This document shows, in pieces, positions 25,362-34,170 of a stretch of DNA of 64,000 nucleotides. How positions within the stretch are numbered: the first letter of the stretch is position 1; each line of letters begins with the position of its first letter. The position numbers were made by a program, and so were the translations under genes. Source of the DNA: Endozoicomonas sp. 8E (lineage in GTDB: Bacteria > Pseudomonadota > Gammaproteobacteria > Pseudomonadales > Endozoicomonadaceae); contig NZ_CP120717.1 in assembly GCF_032883915.1 (NCBI RefSeq), forward strand, positions 3,107,697-3,171,696, written 5' to 3'. A model generated the notes under the pieces. That model searched no databases. It was not told the DNA's origin and was given only the letters and a program-made list of their open reading frames with translations.

Positions 25362-26214
25362 TCACCAGACAACCAATGGTGAGATAATTGCAATTGATGG
25401 AAAAACAGCAAGAGGCTCTTACGATAAAGGCATGGACAAAGGTGCAATTCACATGGAGAGTGCATTTGCGTCTGAAAACGAATTGGTTCTTGGCCAAATT
25501 AAAATTAACGATAAAAGTAACGAGATTACCGCCATACCTGAATTGCTTGATCTCCCGGAAATCTGTGGTTGCCTCATAACTATAGACGCCATGGGGTGTC
25601 AGAGGAACATTGCCAAGAAAATAGTTGGTAAAGGCGCTGATTATTTGTTAGCGTTAAGAGGCAATCAGGGTAAGCATTATGAAGCATTTGAGAAACATTT
25701 TTCTGTTGAAAAAGTGAATCAATGGAATGGTGATACTTTCAGAATCGAAGAGAAAAGCCATGGTAGGATGGAAACACGCCTTCACATAGTATTGATACCT
25801 TTGATGAGTTCGTTAATTTTTCTTTTGATTGGAAAGGAATGAAAACACTCGGGATTATTTTCTCTGCCAGAATGGAAGATAAAGTGTTCAATGCTGATGA
25901 TATCAGTGTGCGTTATTATATCTCCTCTGCGGAGTTAACAGCAGAAGAATTTTCACATGCTGCAAGAGAGCATTGGGCGATCGAAAATAAACTCCATTGG
26001 AAAATGGATGTTGTAGTAATGCGAGAAGATGATTGTCGAATCAGAAGGGGCAATGCCGCTGAAATGCTCACAGGTTTTTGACATATGGCAGTTAATATGT
26101 TGAACAATAACAAATCCTTTAAAGCGGGCTTGAAGCGTAAACAGAAAAAGGCAGCCATGAGCACACAATACCTGTCTGAAGTCCTTGCTGGGTGCGGGGT
26201 TTCATGATTTTTCC
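25362..26214 (+). mobile_element. Second ISAs1-family element, 5'-truncated and decayed
   Basis: Plus-strand remains begin mid-gene at the equivalent of GEIIAIDGKTARGSYDKGMD and run to a right end TCATGATTTTTCCCTAGG. About 120 N-terminal codons are missing. There is a frameshift near 25795 (at HIV-DTFDEF), an extra Val codon in MDVVVMREDD, and a CGA to TGA change after EMLTGF at 26079. It differs from the neighbouring copy by many substitutions, so the two are separate insertions. Confidence 0.8.
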
Positions 26215-26234
26215 CTAGGACCGGTGGTGTACAA

Positions 26235-26490
26235 GAGTCATGTGGTCAAAGATAGAGCCTATGAAGAAAGTAGCTAAAACTGTTCGGCGAGACACGCCAC
26301 TGATCCTGAATTGGTTCAAGACAAAAAAGCATTTTCCAGCGGAATTGTGGAAGGTCTGAACACCAAGATAAAACTCACTACGAGAAAATCGTATGGTTTC
26401 AGAACCTATAGATGTGCAGAAATCGCTTTATATCATACAATGGGTAACCTGCCGGAATCAGAAATGACCTACAGATTTTACTGCCGAGGC
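26235..26490 (+). mobile_element. ISL3-family transposase 3' relic
   Basis: Two short frames joined by an A-run shift encode the C-terminal end of an ISL3 transposase: SKIEPMKKVAKTV, TPLILNWFKTKK, then FSSGIVEGLNTKIKLTTRKS, YGFRTYRCAEIALYHTMGNL and PE. No 5' part remains. It abuts the ISAs1 relic. Confidence 0.78.
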
Positions 26491-26499
26491 AAAAATAGG

Positions 26500-26533
26500 A
26501 ATAATGCGCCAGATAAAAAACTGGCGCATTATT
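26500..26533 (-). terminator. Strong hairpin ending the polymer-assembly operon
   Basis: AATAATGCGCCAG and CTGGCGCATTATT form a perfect 13-bp stem around an eight-base loop, 38 bases past the stop of the pyruvyltransferase-domain gene. On the minus strand it is followed by CCTATTTTTG. Confidence 0.75.
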
Positions 26534-26570
26534 CTATAGGGTGATAGTTTATAAATATGAATGTTATTTA

Positions 26571-28343
26571 TTACTTCAGCAGCTCTTGATATGGAAATGC
26601 AGACAGAAGCGCATCTCTATCAAACTTTATATTCACCGTTTTAGGCATCTTTTTAATAAAGTGTTTACTATCAATACTTCCAACCTCAGAAAGATCAATT
26701 ACTTTTTGAACTGGGAGGCCTGCACCTAAGAAATAATCATCAAATTTAGTATTATCACCATGAACTTGTGTTTCAGATTGCGATACTGTAACCCACTGTG
26801 CAGGTATTCCATAGGCATTGGCAATAATTATTCCATGCAAGGAAGATGATATTATATATTTACACTCAAGCACTTCATTGATGAAACGTTCAATATCTTG
26901 ATCTGAAACAGATAGTATATCTATAACCTTTGCATCACCAGGGAAATTAATTGCTCGATGTTGATAGTGTGGGATATAACCAAGTTTATACTTTTTCTTT
27001 ACATTCGGGTTGTAGAACAGGGGTAAAAGTAAAGCAGGGTCACCATATACTGCTGGGCAGTAACCACCATTTCTTAAGACTTCAGCTCGTGTTAGTGGAC
27101 CTCTTACTGAATGATAAATTGCATTTGGATTTAGTTTCTCTGGTCGTCTAGAAGTACCAGATCCCCACACATGGCATCCATTTTGGGCCCATTTTATTAC
27201 ACTACCAATTGCTAAAGTACCTTTACCCCTTTCAACAAAAACAGGTGGAATACCGGTCATCTTTTCAATTAAGTAAGGGTTTAATATATCTCCCCAATTT
27301 CCAGGATATGGGGTTTTAGCCCACCACAATTTAACTCTTTTTTCACCTTGAGCAACTAAGTTTTTAGCACGAACTTCTCTCTCCAAATCAACAAGCTTTG
27401 AACGGGCCAAGTTTCTCCAGTCTTCGTACTCACATAATGTTAATTCTTTTAACACATCTAAAGCATCTTTTTGTCGACCCATTTTAATAAAAATATTTGA
27501 CATTAAGAGGCGTGATTCATATTTCCTAGGATATAGGTATGCTGCTTTAATTGCGAGCTGGAGAGCATCTTTTGGAATAAGGCTGGTGCCTATCTTAGCT
27601 AGGTCAAGCAAAATATCAAGATCGGTTGCATTCAAGTGTTTTACTTTTTGAAAGAGCATTTTGTTATGATTGATATTTTTTGATCTCTTTATCCATCCAA
27701 GAATTGTCTTTGCTACAAAGTTTGATTTTTTTGAATTCTCATGCTGATCAACAAGGCTTTTGAAATCCTTAACATTGCCTGAATCCCCAAAAAAGAATGC
27801 TGCATCATCATTATCACCATTCACAGAAAGAAATTTACGAGGAATTGGAAGAGCTACAATCTCACTACCTATAGCTTTCCACCCCTCTTCAAGGAAATAG
27901 TCATCAGTTGCGTTACCCTGATAGTTTTGTTCTGCCTTGTAAATTTCTTCTGTCAATTTCAAGCCACCATCCGAATATGAAAAATATAAAAATGATGGAG
28001 CCCATGTTCTTGCAAACTCAATTGGATTAAAGGAGCTTACATCTTTAAAGCCTCTATAAAAAGCAGAGAAATCAACATTGCCTGAGCATAAAAACTCTGG
28101 TATGTATTTGATGTCACTATCCACATCTATCCATAAAATAGGCTTTCTCAGTTCTCTAAGCTTATCATAATAAAATTTACTTTTTAATCTGCAAATCTTT
28201 GCCCAATCAGTTCCTTCCTCAATATCAATGGAAACAATTGAGTGTTGAAAACCTAATTCATCACAACGCTTTTTTAAATGCTCTGCAGCTTCAAAATAAT
28301 ATTCGTCACCTGCGCAAAAAGAAACAATAACCGGCTTAATCAT
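26571..28343 (-). CDS. Capsule assembly protein: N-terminal glycosyltransferase-like plus pyruvyltransferase domain
   Basis: A 590-residue protein in three parts. Residues 1-190 resemble a GT-A fold nucleotide-sugar enzyme: VIVSFCAGDEYYFEAAEH, then KPILWIDVDSDIKYIPEF with a DVDSD metal-binding motif. Residues 230-330 are helical, TPR-like. Residues 335-590 resemble polysaccharide pyruvyltransferases: TPYPGNWGDILNPYLIEKMT, VWGSGTSRRPE, HSVRGPLTRAEVLR, YGDPALLLPLF, ISSSLHGIIIANAYGIP. It could both add a sugar and a pyruvate ketal to the capsule. It abuts the next gene without a gap. Codon use is AT-rich, unlike the export genes. Confidence 0.72.
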   Translation of the reverse strand: MIKPVIVSFCAGDEYYFEAAEHLKKRCDELGFQHSIVSIDIEEGTDWAKICRLKSKFYYDKLRELRKPILWIDVDSDIKYIPEFLCSGNVDFSAFYRGFKDVSSFNPIEFARTWAPSFLYFSYSDGGLKLTEEIYKAEQNYQGNATDDYFLEEGWKAIGSEIVALPIPRKFLSVNGDNDDAAFFFGDSGNVKDFKSLVDQHENSKKSNFVAKTILGWIKRSKNINHNKMLFQKVKHLNATDLDILLDLAKIGTSLIPKDALQLAIKAAYLYPRKYESRLLMSNIFIKMGRQKDALDVLKELTLCEYEDWRNLARSKLVDLEREVRAKNLVAQGEKRVKLWWAKTPYPGNWGDILNPYLIEKMTGIPPVFVERGKGTLAIGSVIKWAQNGCHVWGSGTSRRPEKLNPNAIYHSVRGPLTRAEVLRNGGYCPAVYGDPALLLPLFYNPNVKKKYKLGYIPHYQHRAINFPGDAKVIDILSVSDQDIERFINEVLECKYIISSSLHGIIIANAYGIPAQWVTVSQSETQVHGDNTKFDDYFLGAGLPVQKVIDLSEVGSIDSKHFIKKMPKTVNIKFDRDALLSAFPYQELLK

Positions 28344-29027
28344 TTATACTTTCGTCACTTCACAGAAATTAATATATGGGACATAAGGTGAAATAAAGGA
28401 TTTCTTGTTACAATGCCATAAATTAACGCCTCTATCTTTTAATAAAACAAAGGCATCAAAAATGTTTTTAATTTGTACACTTACTCTTGAGTCTTCGAGT
28501 TGTGGTGATTCTTCTTTGTAAAATCTTTCCCCCCCAAGACCATAATTCAAGTCTAAACCAAGCAAATAAATATCTTTGCAACCTAGATATACGGCAGTTT
28601 GAATCGCTAAAAGAGTTGTTGTACATCCATAATAAAAACCAATAGCAAGATCAAACGAAAATCCATCACGCTCTAATGGCCTAACATAAAACGTTTTATC
28701 CTGATAAAATTTATCATCATGAATGCTTAAGTCACTACGTAAAATCCTTTTGGTTGAAGGGTTTAATAAATCAAAGCAGGAGCTGTTTTTTGAAGGATTT
28801 GATATAAATCTACCATCAGAAACGACGTAATAGCTTTGGAGAAAATTGTAATTAGCTTCAAGAAGAGTTGTTGCATTCATTCCTATAACCAACTCTTGAT
28901 TAAGCATGTTTAAATCATGGTCTAATATTGACGGCCCGTTACACAGTACAAAACATCTTTTACCGTATTCTTTATTAATGAGATCTTTTATGTGATTTTT
29001 CGAATACTTCTTGATAAATCTCAACAT
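28344..29027 (-). CDS. DUF115/MptE-like sugar-processing protein
   Basis: A 227-residue protein with CFVLCNGPSILDHDLNMLNQ near the N-terminus, the GPS loop found in DUF115 (Maf-like) proteins and some sialyltransferase-like enzymes, followed by YYVVSDGRF, FYYGCTTTLLAIQTAVYLGC and DIYLLGLDLNYG. Those families transfer or handle nine-carbon or other sugars; the exact donor cannot be read from the sequence. Its start lies 53 bases inside the end of the upstream glycosyltransferase gene. AT-rich like its neighbours. Confidence 0.65.
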   Translation of the reverse strand: MLRFIKKYSKNHIKDLINKEYGKRCFVLCNGPSILDHDLNMLNQELVIGMNATTLLEANYNFLQSYYVVSDGRFISNPSKNSSCFDLLNPSTKRILRSDLSIHDDKFYQDKTFYVRPLERDGFSFDLAIGFYYGCTTTLLAIQTAVYLGCKDIYLLGLDLNYGLGGERFYKEESPQLEDSRVSVQIKNIFDAFVLLKDRGVNLWHCNKKSFISPYVPYINFCEVTKV

Positions 29028-29961
29028 ACTTACCGATTAGTTTATTTGGCAATAAGTGAGTAGAATAATAATCTTTCGACTCCCTCTTTAGCGCATTTGT
29101 TAATTCAACGTTCTCTGCAAACATTATTAGGTTACTTTCTAACGACTTGGGTTCAGTGTAAATAAATGGTGGGCAGTTTTCAGAGCCAGCTACATTTCTT
29201 AAGCTAATCTTTGAAAAATAATCCGCACGATTAAAAACAATATTCCCTGCACATAAGCCTTCCAAGCTAACCTGGTGATATGCACCAGTTAATACTTCAT
29301 CAATTGTTACATGAGCTAAACATCTAGCTTTGAATAGTTTGTTTGGGTGCTCAGGTTTATTTAAAAACAACACTTCAACATCATTTCTTGAAGAAACAGC
29401 TTCGATTGCTCTTTCAGTCCTGCTACATACCTTGATATTCCAGCGACCACCTCTTTTATGGGAGGGGCTAAACATTACCTTTAGAGGTTCACCTACTTTT
29501 CTGTATGTCACACATGGTTGGTATAAAGTTATATTTGGCACCAATGTATAATTTGGATACAATCGTGGTTGATACTGTGCGACTACTAGTTTTTTTGAGA
29601 AGTCAAGCCCTAGGTACTTAGAACGTTCATAGTACAAAGGCCCTTCTCTTAGTGGGGAGTGTACTTGATAAATAAATATTTTATGGTTCAGAGTAAATAA
29701 TTTCTTTGCCAGACTCTGGGGTATGTCGTTATGAATATGAATTATGTCTGCACACTCACACTTGGCCATAATTTCGTCAAAACTATCATTTGCCAAAGTG
29801 GCATGACTAATAAAAAAGTTAGAAAGTCCACTATGAGGAGGGTAGTCCCTTAAAATAACACATGATGAATTAATTCCAATATCACAAAGAGTTTTACTTA
29901 TTTTAGCTGGAGCCCCCACCAGCGGGGTGGGACTTAGATGCACAACTTTATATTCTGACAT
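28975..29961 (-). CDS. GT-B glycosyltransferase
   Basis: A 328-residue protein with the layout of a family-4-like glycosyltransferase: VVHLSPTPLVGAPAKISKTL at the N-terminus, ADIIHIHNDIPQSLAKKLF in the first Rossmann half, then VMFSPSHKRGGRWNIK and the acceptor/donor loop TGAYHQVSLEGLCAGNIVFN, where SLEGLCAG corresponds to the usual E-x7-E region. The donor sugar is unknown. It overlaps both neighbours (53 bases downstream, 14 upstream), so the four genes are translated as a tight operon. Confidence 0.75.
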   Translation of the reverse strand: MSEYKVVHLSPTPLVGAPAKISKTLCDIGINSSCVILRDYPPHSGLSNFFISHATLANDSFDEIMAKCECADIIHIHNDIPQSLAKKLFTLNHKIFIYQVHSPLREGPLYYERSKYLGLDFSKKLVVAQYQPRLYPNYTLVPNITLYQPCVTYRKVGEPLKVMFSPSHKRGGRWNIKVCSRTERAIEAVSSRNDVEVLFLNKPEHPNKLFKARCLAHVTIDEVLTGAYHQVSLEGLCAGNIVFNRADYFSKISLRNVAGSENCPPFIYTEPKSLESNLIMFAENVELTNALKRESKDYYSTHLLPNKLIGKYVEIYQEVFEKSHKRSH

Positions 29962-31816
29962 CTATAAATACACCATTTTTTGTTGCAGATAATAAAAACT
30001 TAGCTAATTTAGCTTTATTAATATCTGTCAATAAATTTTTGTATCTGTATAAAATGGACTCTGTAACCATCAGTTTTTTTGTTCGTATTGCTAGCTCATT
30101 ACACAGGGTGGCATGATCATTAAAGTTACTATTAATATCAGTAGTTAACTCCAATATCACTTTTGATCCGCTATCATTTTTTTTTGAAATTTCAAAATCA
30201 AATTCATACGCATTCATTATTGGTAAAAAATAATCTATATCTCTAGGTCCAAGCTCCTGAAGTAAGCGCCTAGCCGTCATAGCAAATCCATCTTTATCTG
30301 TAGATATTAAGCGTGGCAAATCTTCTGGAAGTGACTTAGATAAAGAATCCAATATTATTACCGCAGAAACCTGAAGTTGAAAATCTAAATTGGCATACCC
30401 ATTTGTAACCCAAATAACGTCCCTATTATTAACTAAAGAGACTATATGATGTATTAATCTTTCCCTAGATGTAAATACAAATATAAAACTAAAATCACTT
30501 AAATAATCAAAGTATTTCTTGTAAAAATCATCAAAGCTTCCTATCGATTCTTGGATGTTAAGAATTGATAAATTTTCCCTTCCTAAAGGTGAAAAATCAT
30601 GAGCTACTTCCTGCAATAAAAAAACGAGACTTTCTATATCAGCCTTATGTTTACCATCAAATATAAGTAGTGTTCTCCAATCCTGATTACTATTTTTTCT
30701 ATTATTTTCTTTTGCTTTTTTTTTACCTTTTTTTTTAATGCCTTCTCTCAGAAAAAATGGTAAAAATCTAGAATCTCTAAAAAATGATGCTGGATCTCTC
30801 ATAAGCTTTTTCAGCTTCCTGCTAGATCTTTTTTCCATATGAAGCCTGTTTATTTCCAAGGTGTCAAAATCGATTGTTTTTGGTGGGAGTGTACCCAGTG
30901 CAGCACTTTCAAAACCGCTGACAAAGTACCTATTAATTGATTTAACTGCCAAATCAAAGTCGCATTTTCTTGCTTTATGATGGCTTTCGGTTATTTTTTT
31001 TACAAAATCATTACTGTTCCATGGTTCTGATGATAGCAGTACTGGTTCTTTCACCCACTCTGTAACACCTAAGTTTTTCCAGCATACGACAGTAGTTCCT
31101 CTAGATAATGCTTCTCCAGCAACCATTGAAAATGTCTCAAAGAGGCTTGGTATAATAATTATATCAGTAAAACCAAATTTTTTATTGTTGCCTTCAAATT
31201 TAACATTTCCATATTTTTTTAGCTCGGTATTATAAAAATCAAATAGCTTTTCATCACCAAGTAAATAGAGATCTTCTGACAAATTTTCAATAATGTTGCG
31301 AAGAAATCCAATTCCTTTAAGCCATTCGCCGCGGCCTAGAAAATATATCTTACTATTTCCAGTTTTGTTCTGAAAACTTTCTAATGGGTTGGGGTAAACA
31401 TAGATATCCCGTTTGAATCCTATTATCTTTTGTGAAACAGATGCGGCATAGCTTGAAGGAGCACTTATAAAATTTGCTCTATTGATCTCCTTTCTTTCAT
31501 CATATACAGAAGGATCAATCTTTAACCCTTGGCAATAATTTCCAATGCTCTTACTACCATGCAGTCTTATATGTAACTTAGAGCTGTCATGAATCTTCGC
31601 TGATGCGTGTAAGGTTTCAGGGGCTTCTATAATGAATATTTTTTTTCTATTTTCTTCATAGAATTCAGCGACCCTTTCTCTAAAGCAAGATATCTTTTCA
31701 TCTTTCATTCTTGCCACGACTCTGGTCTCAAAATTTAAAGCAAGATCTAAACAGTTTTCAATATATTTACTAACACCACTATTCTCTCTGGCAAAAGGGT
31801 CAACAAACACATACAT
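29948..31816 (-). CDS. Large glycosyltransferase with C-terminal extension
   Basis: A 622-residue protein and first gene of the assembly operon. Residues 1-310 are a GT-B glycosyltransferase: FVDPFARENSGVSKYIENCL, INRANFISAPSSYAASVSQK, KIYFLGRGEWLKGIGFLRNI, DIIIIPSLFETFSMVAGEAL with the E-x-F-S-x-x-x-x-E type motif. A lysine-rich linker (about 345-385, including KKKGKKKAKENNRK) leads to a second region of about 235 residues I cannot assign. The linker A-runs are notable. Upstream lies only an ISAs1 relic, with no clear promoter. Confidence 0.75.
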   Translation of the reverse strand: MYVFVDPFARENSGVSKYIENCLDLALNFETRVVARMKDEKISCFRERVAEFYEENRKKIFIIEAPETLHASAKIHDSSKLHIRLHGSKSIGNYCQGLKIDPSVYDERKEINRANFISAPSSYAASVSQKIIGFKRDIYVYPNPLESFQNKTGNSKIYFLGRGEWLKGIGFLRNIIENLSEDLYLLGDEKLFDFYNTELKKYGNVKFEGNNKKFGFTDIIIIPSLFETFSMVAGEALSRGTTVVCWKNLGVTEWVKEPVLLSSEPWNSNDFVKKITESHHKARKCDFDLAVKSINRYFVSGFESAALGTLPPKTIDFDTLEINRLHMEKRSSRKLKKLMRDPASFFRDSRFLPFFLREGIKKKGKKKAKENNRKNSNQDWRTLLIFDGKHKADIESLVFLLQEVAHDFSPLGRENLSILNIQESIGSFDDFYKKYFDYLSDFSFIFVFTSRERLIHHIVSLVNNRDVIWVTNGYANLDFQLQVSAVIILDSLSKSLPEDLPRLISTDKDGFAMTARRLLQELGPRDIDYFLPIMNAYEFDFEISKKNDSGSKVILELTTDINSNFNDHATLCNELAIRTKKLMVTESILYRYKNLLTDINKAKLAKFLLSATKNGVFIDVRI

Positions 31817-31925
31817 TGCTACACTACCATTGCTAACTAAATGCGCTGTAGGCTTTTAACGCCTGTCAAAACGGACATTAAAGGCTCAGAGCAACCGCAG
31901 ACTCATAGTTACCTGATAAACACTG

Positions 31926-32425
31926 ACAAATCATGAAAGTGCCTGCCCAGTATTGACTTCAAGCAGATAGCGTGTACTCATTGCTGCTTTCTTTCGTTTA
32001 CTCTTCAGGCCTACTTTGAATGTTTTGCTATTGTCCAGCAGATTGACTGTGATATGTCCAAAGCCTGTCAAAATTTCTGCTCCATCATTTCTTCGGATAT
32101 GACACTCGTCTTCTCTCATCGTACTGACAAGTTTCCATTGAATCTTATTCTTGATGCGCCAATGTTCACGACTGGGTTCATCGATACCTCAGCCATTAAC
32201 TCTTTAAAGCTGATGTAATAGCTAATGCAGATATCATCCAGGCTCACCAGCTCACTCTCAATTTCTCGAGCTGACATTGCTATTCCCAAGGTTTTTAAAC
32301 CCAGCCAGTCAAGGGAAAAATTCACAAACTCATCCAAGATATCACTAACAAAAAAAACAACCGGCTTTCTGTACGGCCATGGCCTATTTCTCGAGTTATC
32401 TCAAACCCTTGCAAGAAAGTAATTT
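31926..32425 (-). mobile_element. ISAs1-family relic, 3' half
   Basis: Minus-strand frames encode REDECHIRRNDGAEILTGF, then FGHITVNLLDNSKTFKVGLK and YLLEVNTGQALS, and upstream SREIESELVSLDDICISYYI in another frame and GHGRTESR near 32370. The 3' end with ATCATGAAAG is present at about 31932; the N-terminal half is absent. It lies just upstream of the assembly operon and could have displaced its original promoter. Confidence 0.78.
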
Positions 32426-32448
32426 CAAAGCGGAGTCAATACCAGACT

Positions 32449-32755
32449 CTAAACGAACCGAACACCTTCCAGCTTGGCAATTCGATGAATAGATATTTCC
32501 GGGTACTGTGTGTCGTGAAACAGAATAACCACCTTTTACTCACCCCATCGGTCTTCAAGAGCCAGATGTAGGTGAATTTTCTTTCCGAACGGATTGCTTA
32601 AACCATTGACTTCAATCAACAAGTCAATATCGCTACCCCTTGCGTTATTTCTGACCCTAGAGCCAAAAAGCCAGACCCGGGCCTGCTGGCCGATCTCTTT
32701 CCTGACCAATTCTATGATGTCGTTTTTCTGTTAAGGACTGATTCTCAATGGTCAC
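32449..32755 (-). pseudogene. MNT nucleotidyltransferase, frameshifted and nonsense-broken
   Basis: A GTG at 32755 inside the end of the HEPN gene starts TIENQSLTEK; one base is missing from the following A-run, and the next frame carries on NDIIELVRKEIGQQARVWLF, then GSRVRNNARGSDIDLLIEV, a correct GSX10DXD motif. A TAA then interrupts LALEDRWGE at what should probably be a Gln codon before KVVILFHDTQYPE and the final stop at 32449. Two lesions make it a clear pseudogene, leaving its HEPN partner without a nucleotidyltransferase. Confidence 0.8.
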
Positions 32756-33251
32756 CACCTAACTTTATATTGTGGAGCTTGATTAGGTACGCTTCGATCT
32801 GATCGGTAATTTTAATCAGTTCGGGAGCTATAGCCCAAGTCATGTTGAGCGCATCAGCCCGTTGCGATTCAGCTTCCGGATAGTCGTGAGAAAATGCATT
32901 GCGTATCTCACGCATTTTCCTCCAGCTCTCAGCAGAACTCAGGATATGTCGCTTTTCCATCCTTGATAACGTATCTGCCATATTCAAGCCTTCCTCATCT
33001 TCCACTCGTAGCAAGTTTCTGAAGAGCTTGTTGCCAATACAGTCTTGCAGGCCTGCAAATCGAACCCTGAAAGCGTCAAGTTTTTCAAATAGCGCTTCGT
33101 CTTCCGACTTGAGTGCTAGAGCCGTCAATGGAAAGTACTGTTCAAGCCTTCTGAGCGAAACTTCCATGCGTTTAACGGCTATTTGAGATTCAGACCAATT
33201 TTGCTCAAAAAGAGATAGATATTTGGTATTGAGTGGCATTGTAAGTCTCAA
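32745..33251 (-). CDS. HEPN-like protein with RX4HXY motif
   Basis: A 168-residue all-helical protein. The motif MREIRNAFSHDYPEAE near residue 125 fits RX4HXY exactly, and LRRLEQYFPLTALALKSEDE with LDAFRVRFAGLQDCIGNKLF places it with the longer HEPN proteins found beside MNT genes. The downstream nucleotidyltransferase overlaps by 11 bases but is broken. If this were an active RNase its antitoxin would be missing, so either it is harmless or another MNT protein in the window silences it. Confidence 0.75.
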   Translation of the reverse strand: MRLTMPLNTKYLSLFEQNWSESQIAVKRMEVSLRRLEQYFPLTALALKSEDEALFEKLDAFRVRFAGLQDCIGNKLFRNLLRVEDEEGLNMADTLSRMEKRHILSSAESWRKMREIRNAFSHDYPEAESQRADALNMTWAIAPELIKITDQIEAYLIKLHNIKLGGDH

Positions 33252-33338
33252 AGATCAGAAAGCTTTGAAGTCAGTATGCTGCCAAGAGTGTCCACTTACC
33301 AGTTTAAGCGCGAAGCATTGCCCGATAGGCCGGGAGAG

Positions 33339-33650
33339 TCATCTCTGATAAAAAAGTTGCCCCACCCTCTGAATATGCTCAACCAACGCTGGGTTATCAA
33401 TGCCTGCTAGAATCGAGAGGTCAAAACTGTAAGGCAATAGCAGATTATCTAGAGCATCATCAATTTTGATCAGCAGGTTTAAATCCAGTGTTTCACCTTT
33501 TGCAGCCACCAGGGTCAGATCAATATCCGAACCAGTTCGGTAATTTCCTTTTGCCCTGGAACCGTAAATAACGGCGCGCCCGATTTGCCGGTGCTGGCTT
33601 AATACGTCTTGAATGGCTTCTATGGTTTTATCACTTAAGCCAAATTTCAT
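33339..33650 (-). CDS. MNT-type nucleotidyltransferase (HI0073-like)
   Basis: A 103-residue nucleotidyltransferase with IYGSRAKGNYRTGSDIDLTL, an intact GSX10DXD motif, and a third acidic residue in SFDLSIL. It overlaps its HI0074-like partner by four bases (ATGA). By sequence it resembles the nucleotidyltransferase at 16681 (GSRAIGTYRAGSDVDI), suggesting the two pairs share a common ancestor. Confidence 0.83.
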   Translation of the reverse strand: MKFGLSDKTIEAIQDVLSQHRQIGRAVIYGSRAKGNYRTGSDIDLTLVAAKGETLDLNLLIKIDDALDNLLLPYSFDLSILAGIDNPALVEHIQRVGQLFYQR

Positions 33651-34072
33651 GAGTTATCGTCACTCAGCCTTTTTAACATCAGCTCCAGTGCACTAAATTC
33701 GGAGAAGTACTGGTTGATGATGTTTTCATAGATTTCCTGAGCGACTTCTTCCTTATAGGTATGGGATGTCAGGCTTCTGCTTTTAACCATACTCATCCAG
33801 ATTTCACCCTGGTCTATAAGCCCTTCTTTGAAGGCGAGGCGAGTGACGTCTCTGGAACCGTATATTTTTTCAGCCCCCCGCTCAGTCAAAAAGTCTTTCA
33901 GGGTATTGCAGGCCAACTCATGGGTAAACTCAAAGACTTTGATCAAACCCAGTTTTTCAAGCTCACTCAACACACGATGGTTGGCCAGACTGACAGCTGC
34001 CTGCAATCGGCTCAGGGCGCGCTGGTAGTTATCAAATTGCTGCTTCCAGCAAATATCTTGCTCTTTGTCCAT
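33647..34072 (-). CDS. HI0074-like nucleotidyltransferase partner
   Basis: From the ATG at 34072 the protein has 141 residues: MDKEQDICWKQQFDNYQRAL, then LIKVFEFTHELACNTLKDFL, IYGSRDVTRLAFKEGLI and KSRSLTSHTYKEE with RX4HXY complete (unlike the relative at 16983). An in-frame ATG at 34135 would add 21 residues that do not fit the family. The gene is first in its operon and coupled to the nucleotidyltransferase by ATGA. It lies just beyond the kpsD terminator. Confidence 0.8.
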   Translation of the reverse strand: MDKEQDICWKQQFDNYQRALSRLQAAVSLANHRVLSELEKLGLIKVFEFTHELACNTLKDFLTERGAEKIYGSRDVTRLAFKEGLIDQGEIWMSMVKSRSLTSHTYKEEVAQEIYENIINQYFSEFSALELMLKRLSDDNS

Positions 34073-34140
34073 ACATTCCAACTCAAGAAACCTACCACTG
34101 TTAATAGTTTCAGGTGTTGAGCAAGAATAGTTCAAATGAT

Positions 34141-34156
34141 GGCTCCTGCGGGAGCC
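34141..34156 (-). terminator. Hairpin after kpsD
   Basis: GGCTCC and GGAGCC make a perfect 6-bp stem around a four-base loop, 15 bases past the kpsD stop. The tail on the minus strand, ATCATTTG, is poor, so it may terminate only partly, allowing RfaH-type read-through into downstream capsule genes. Confidence 0.45.
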
Positions 34157-34170
34157 GGTCTATTCCAACC

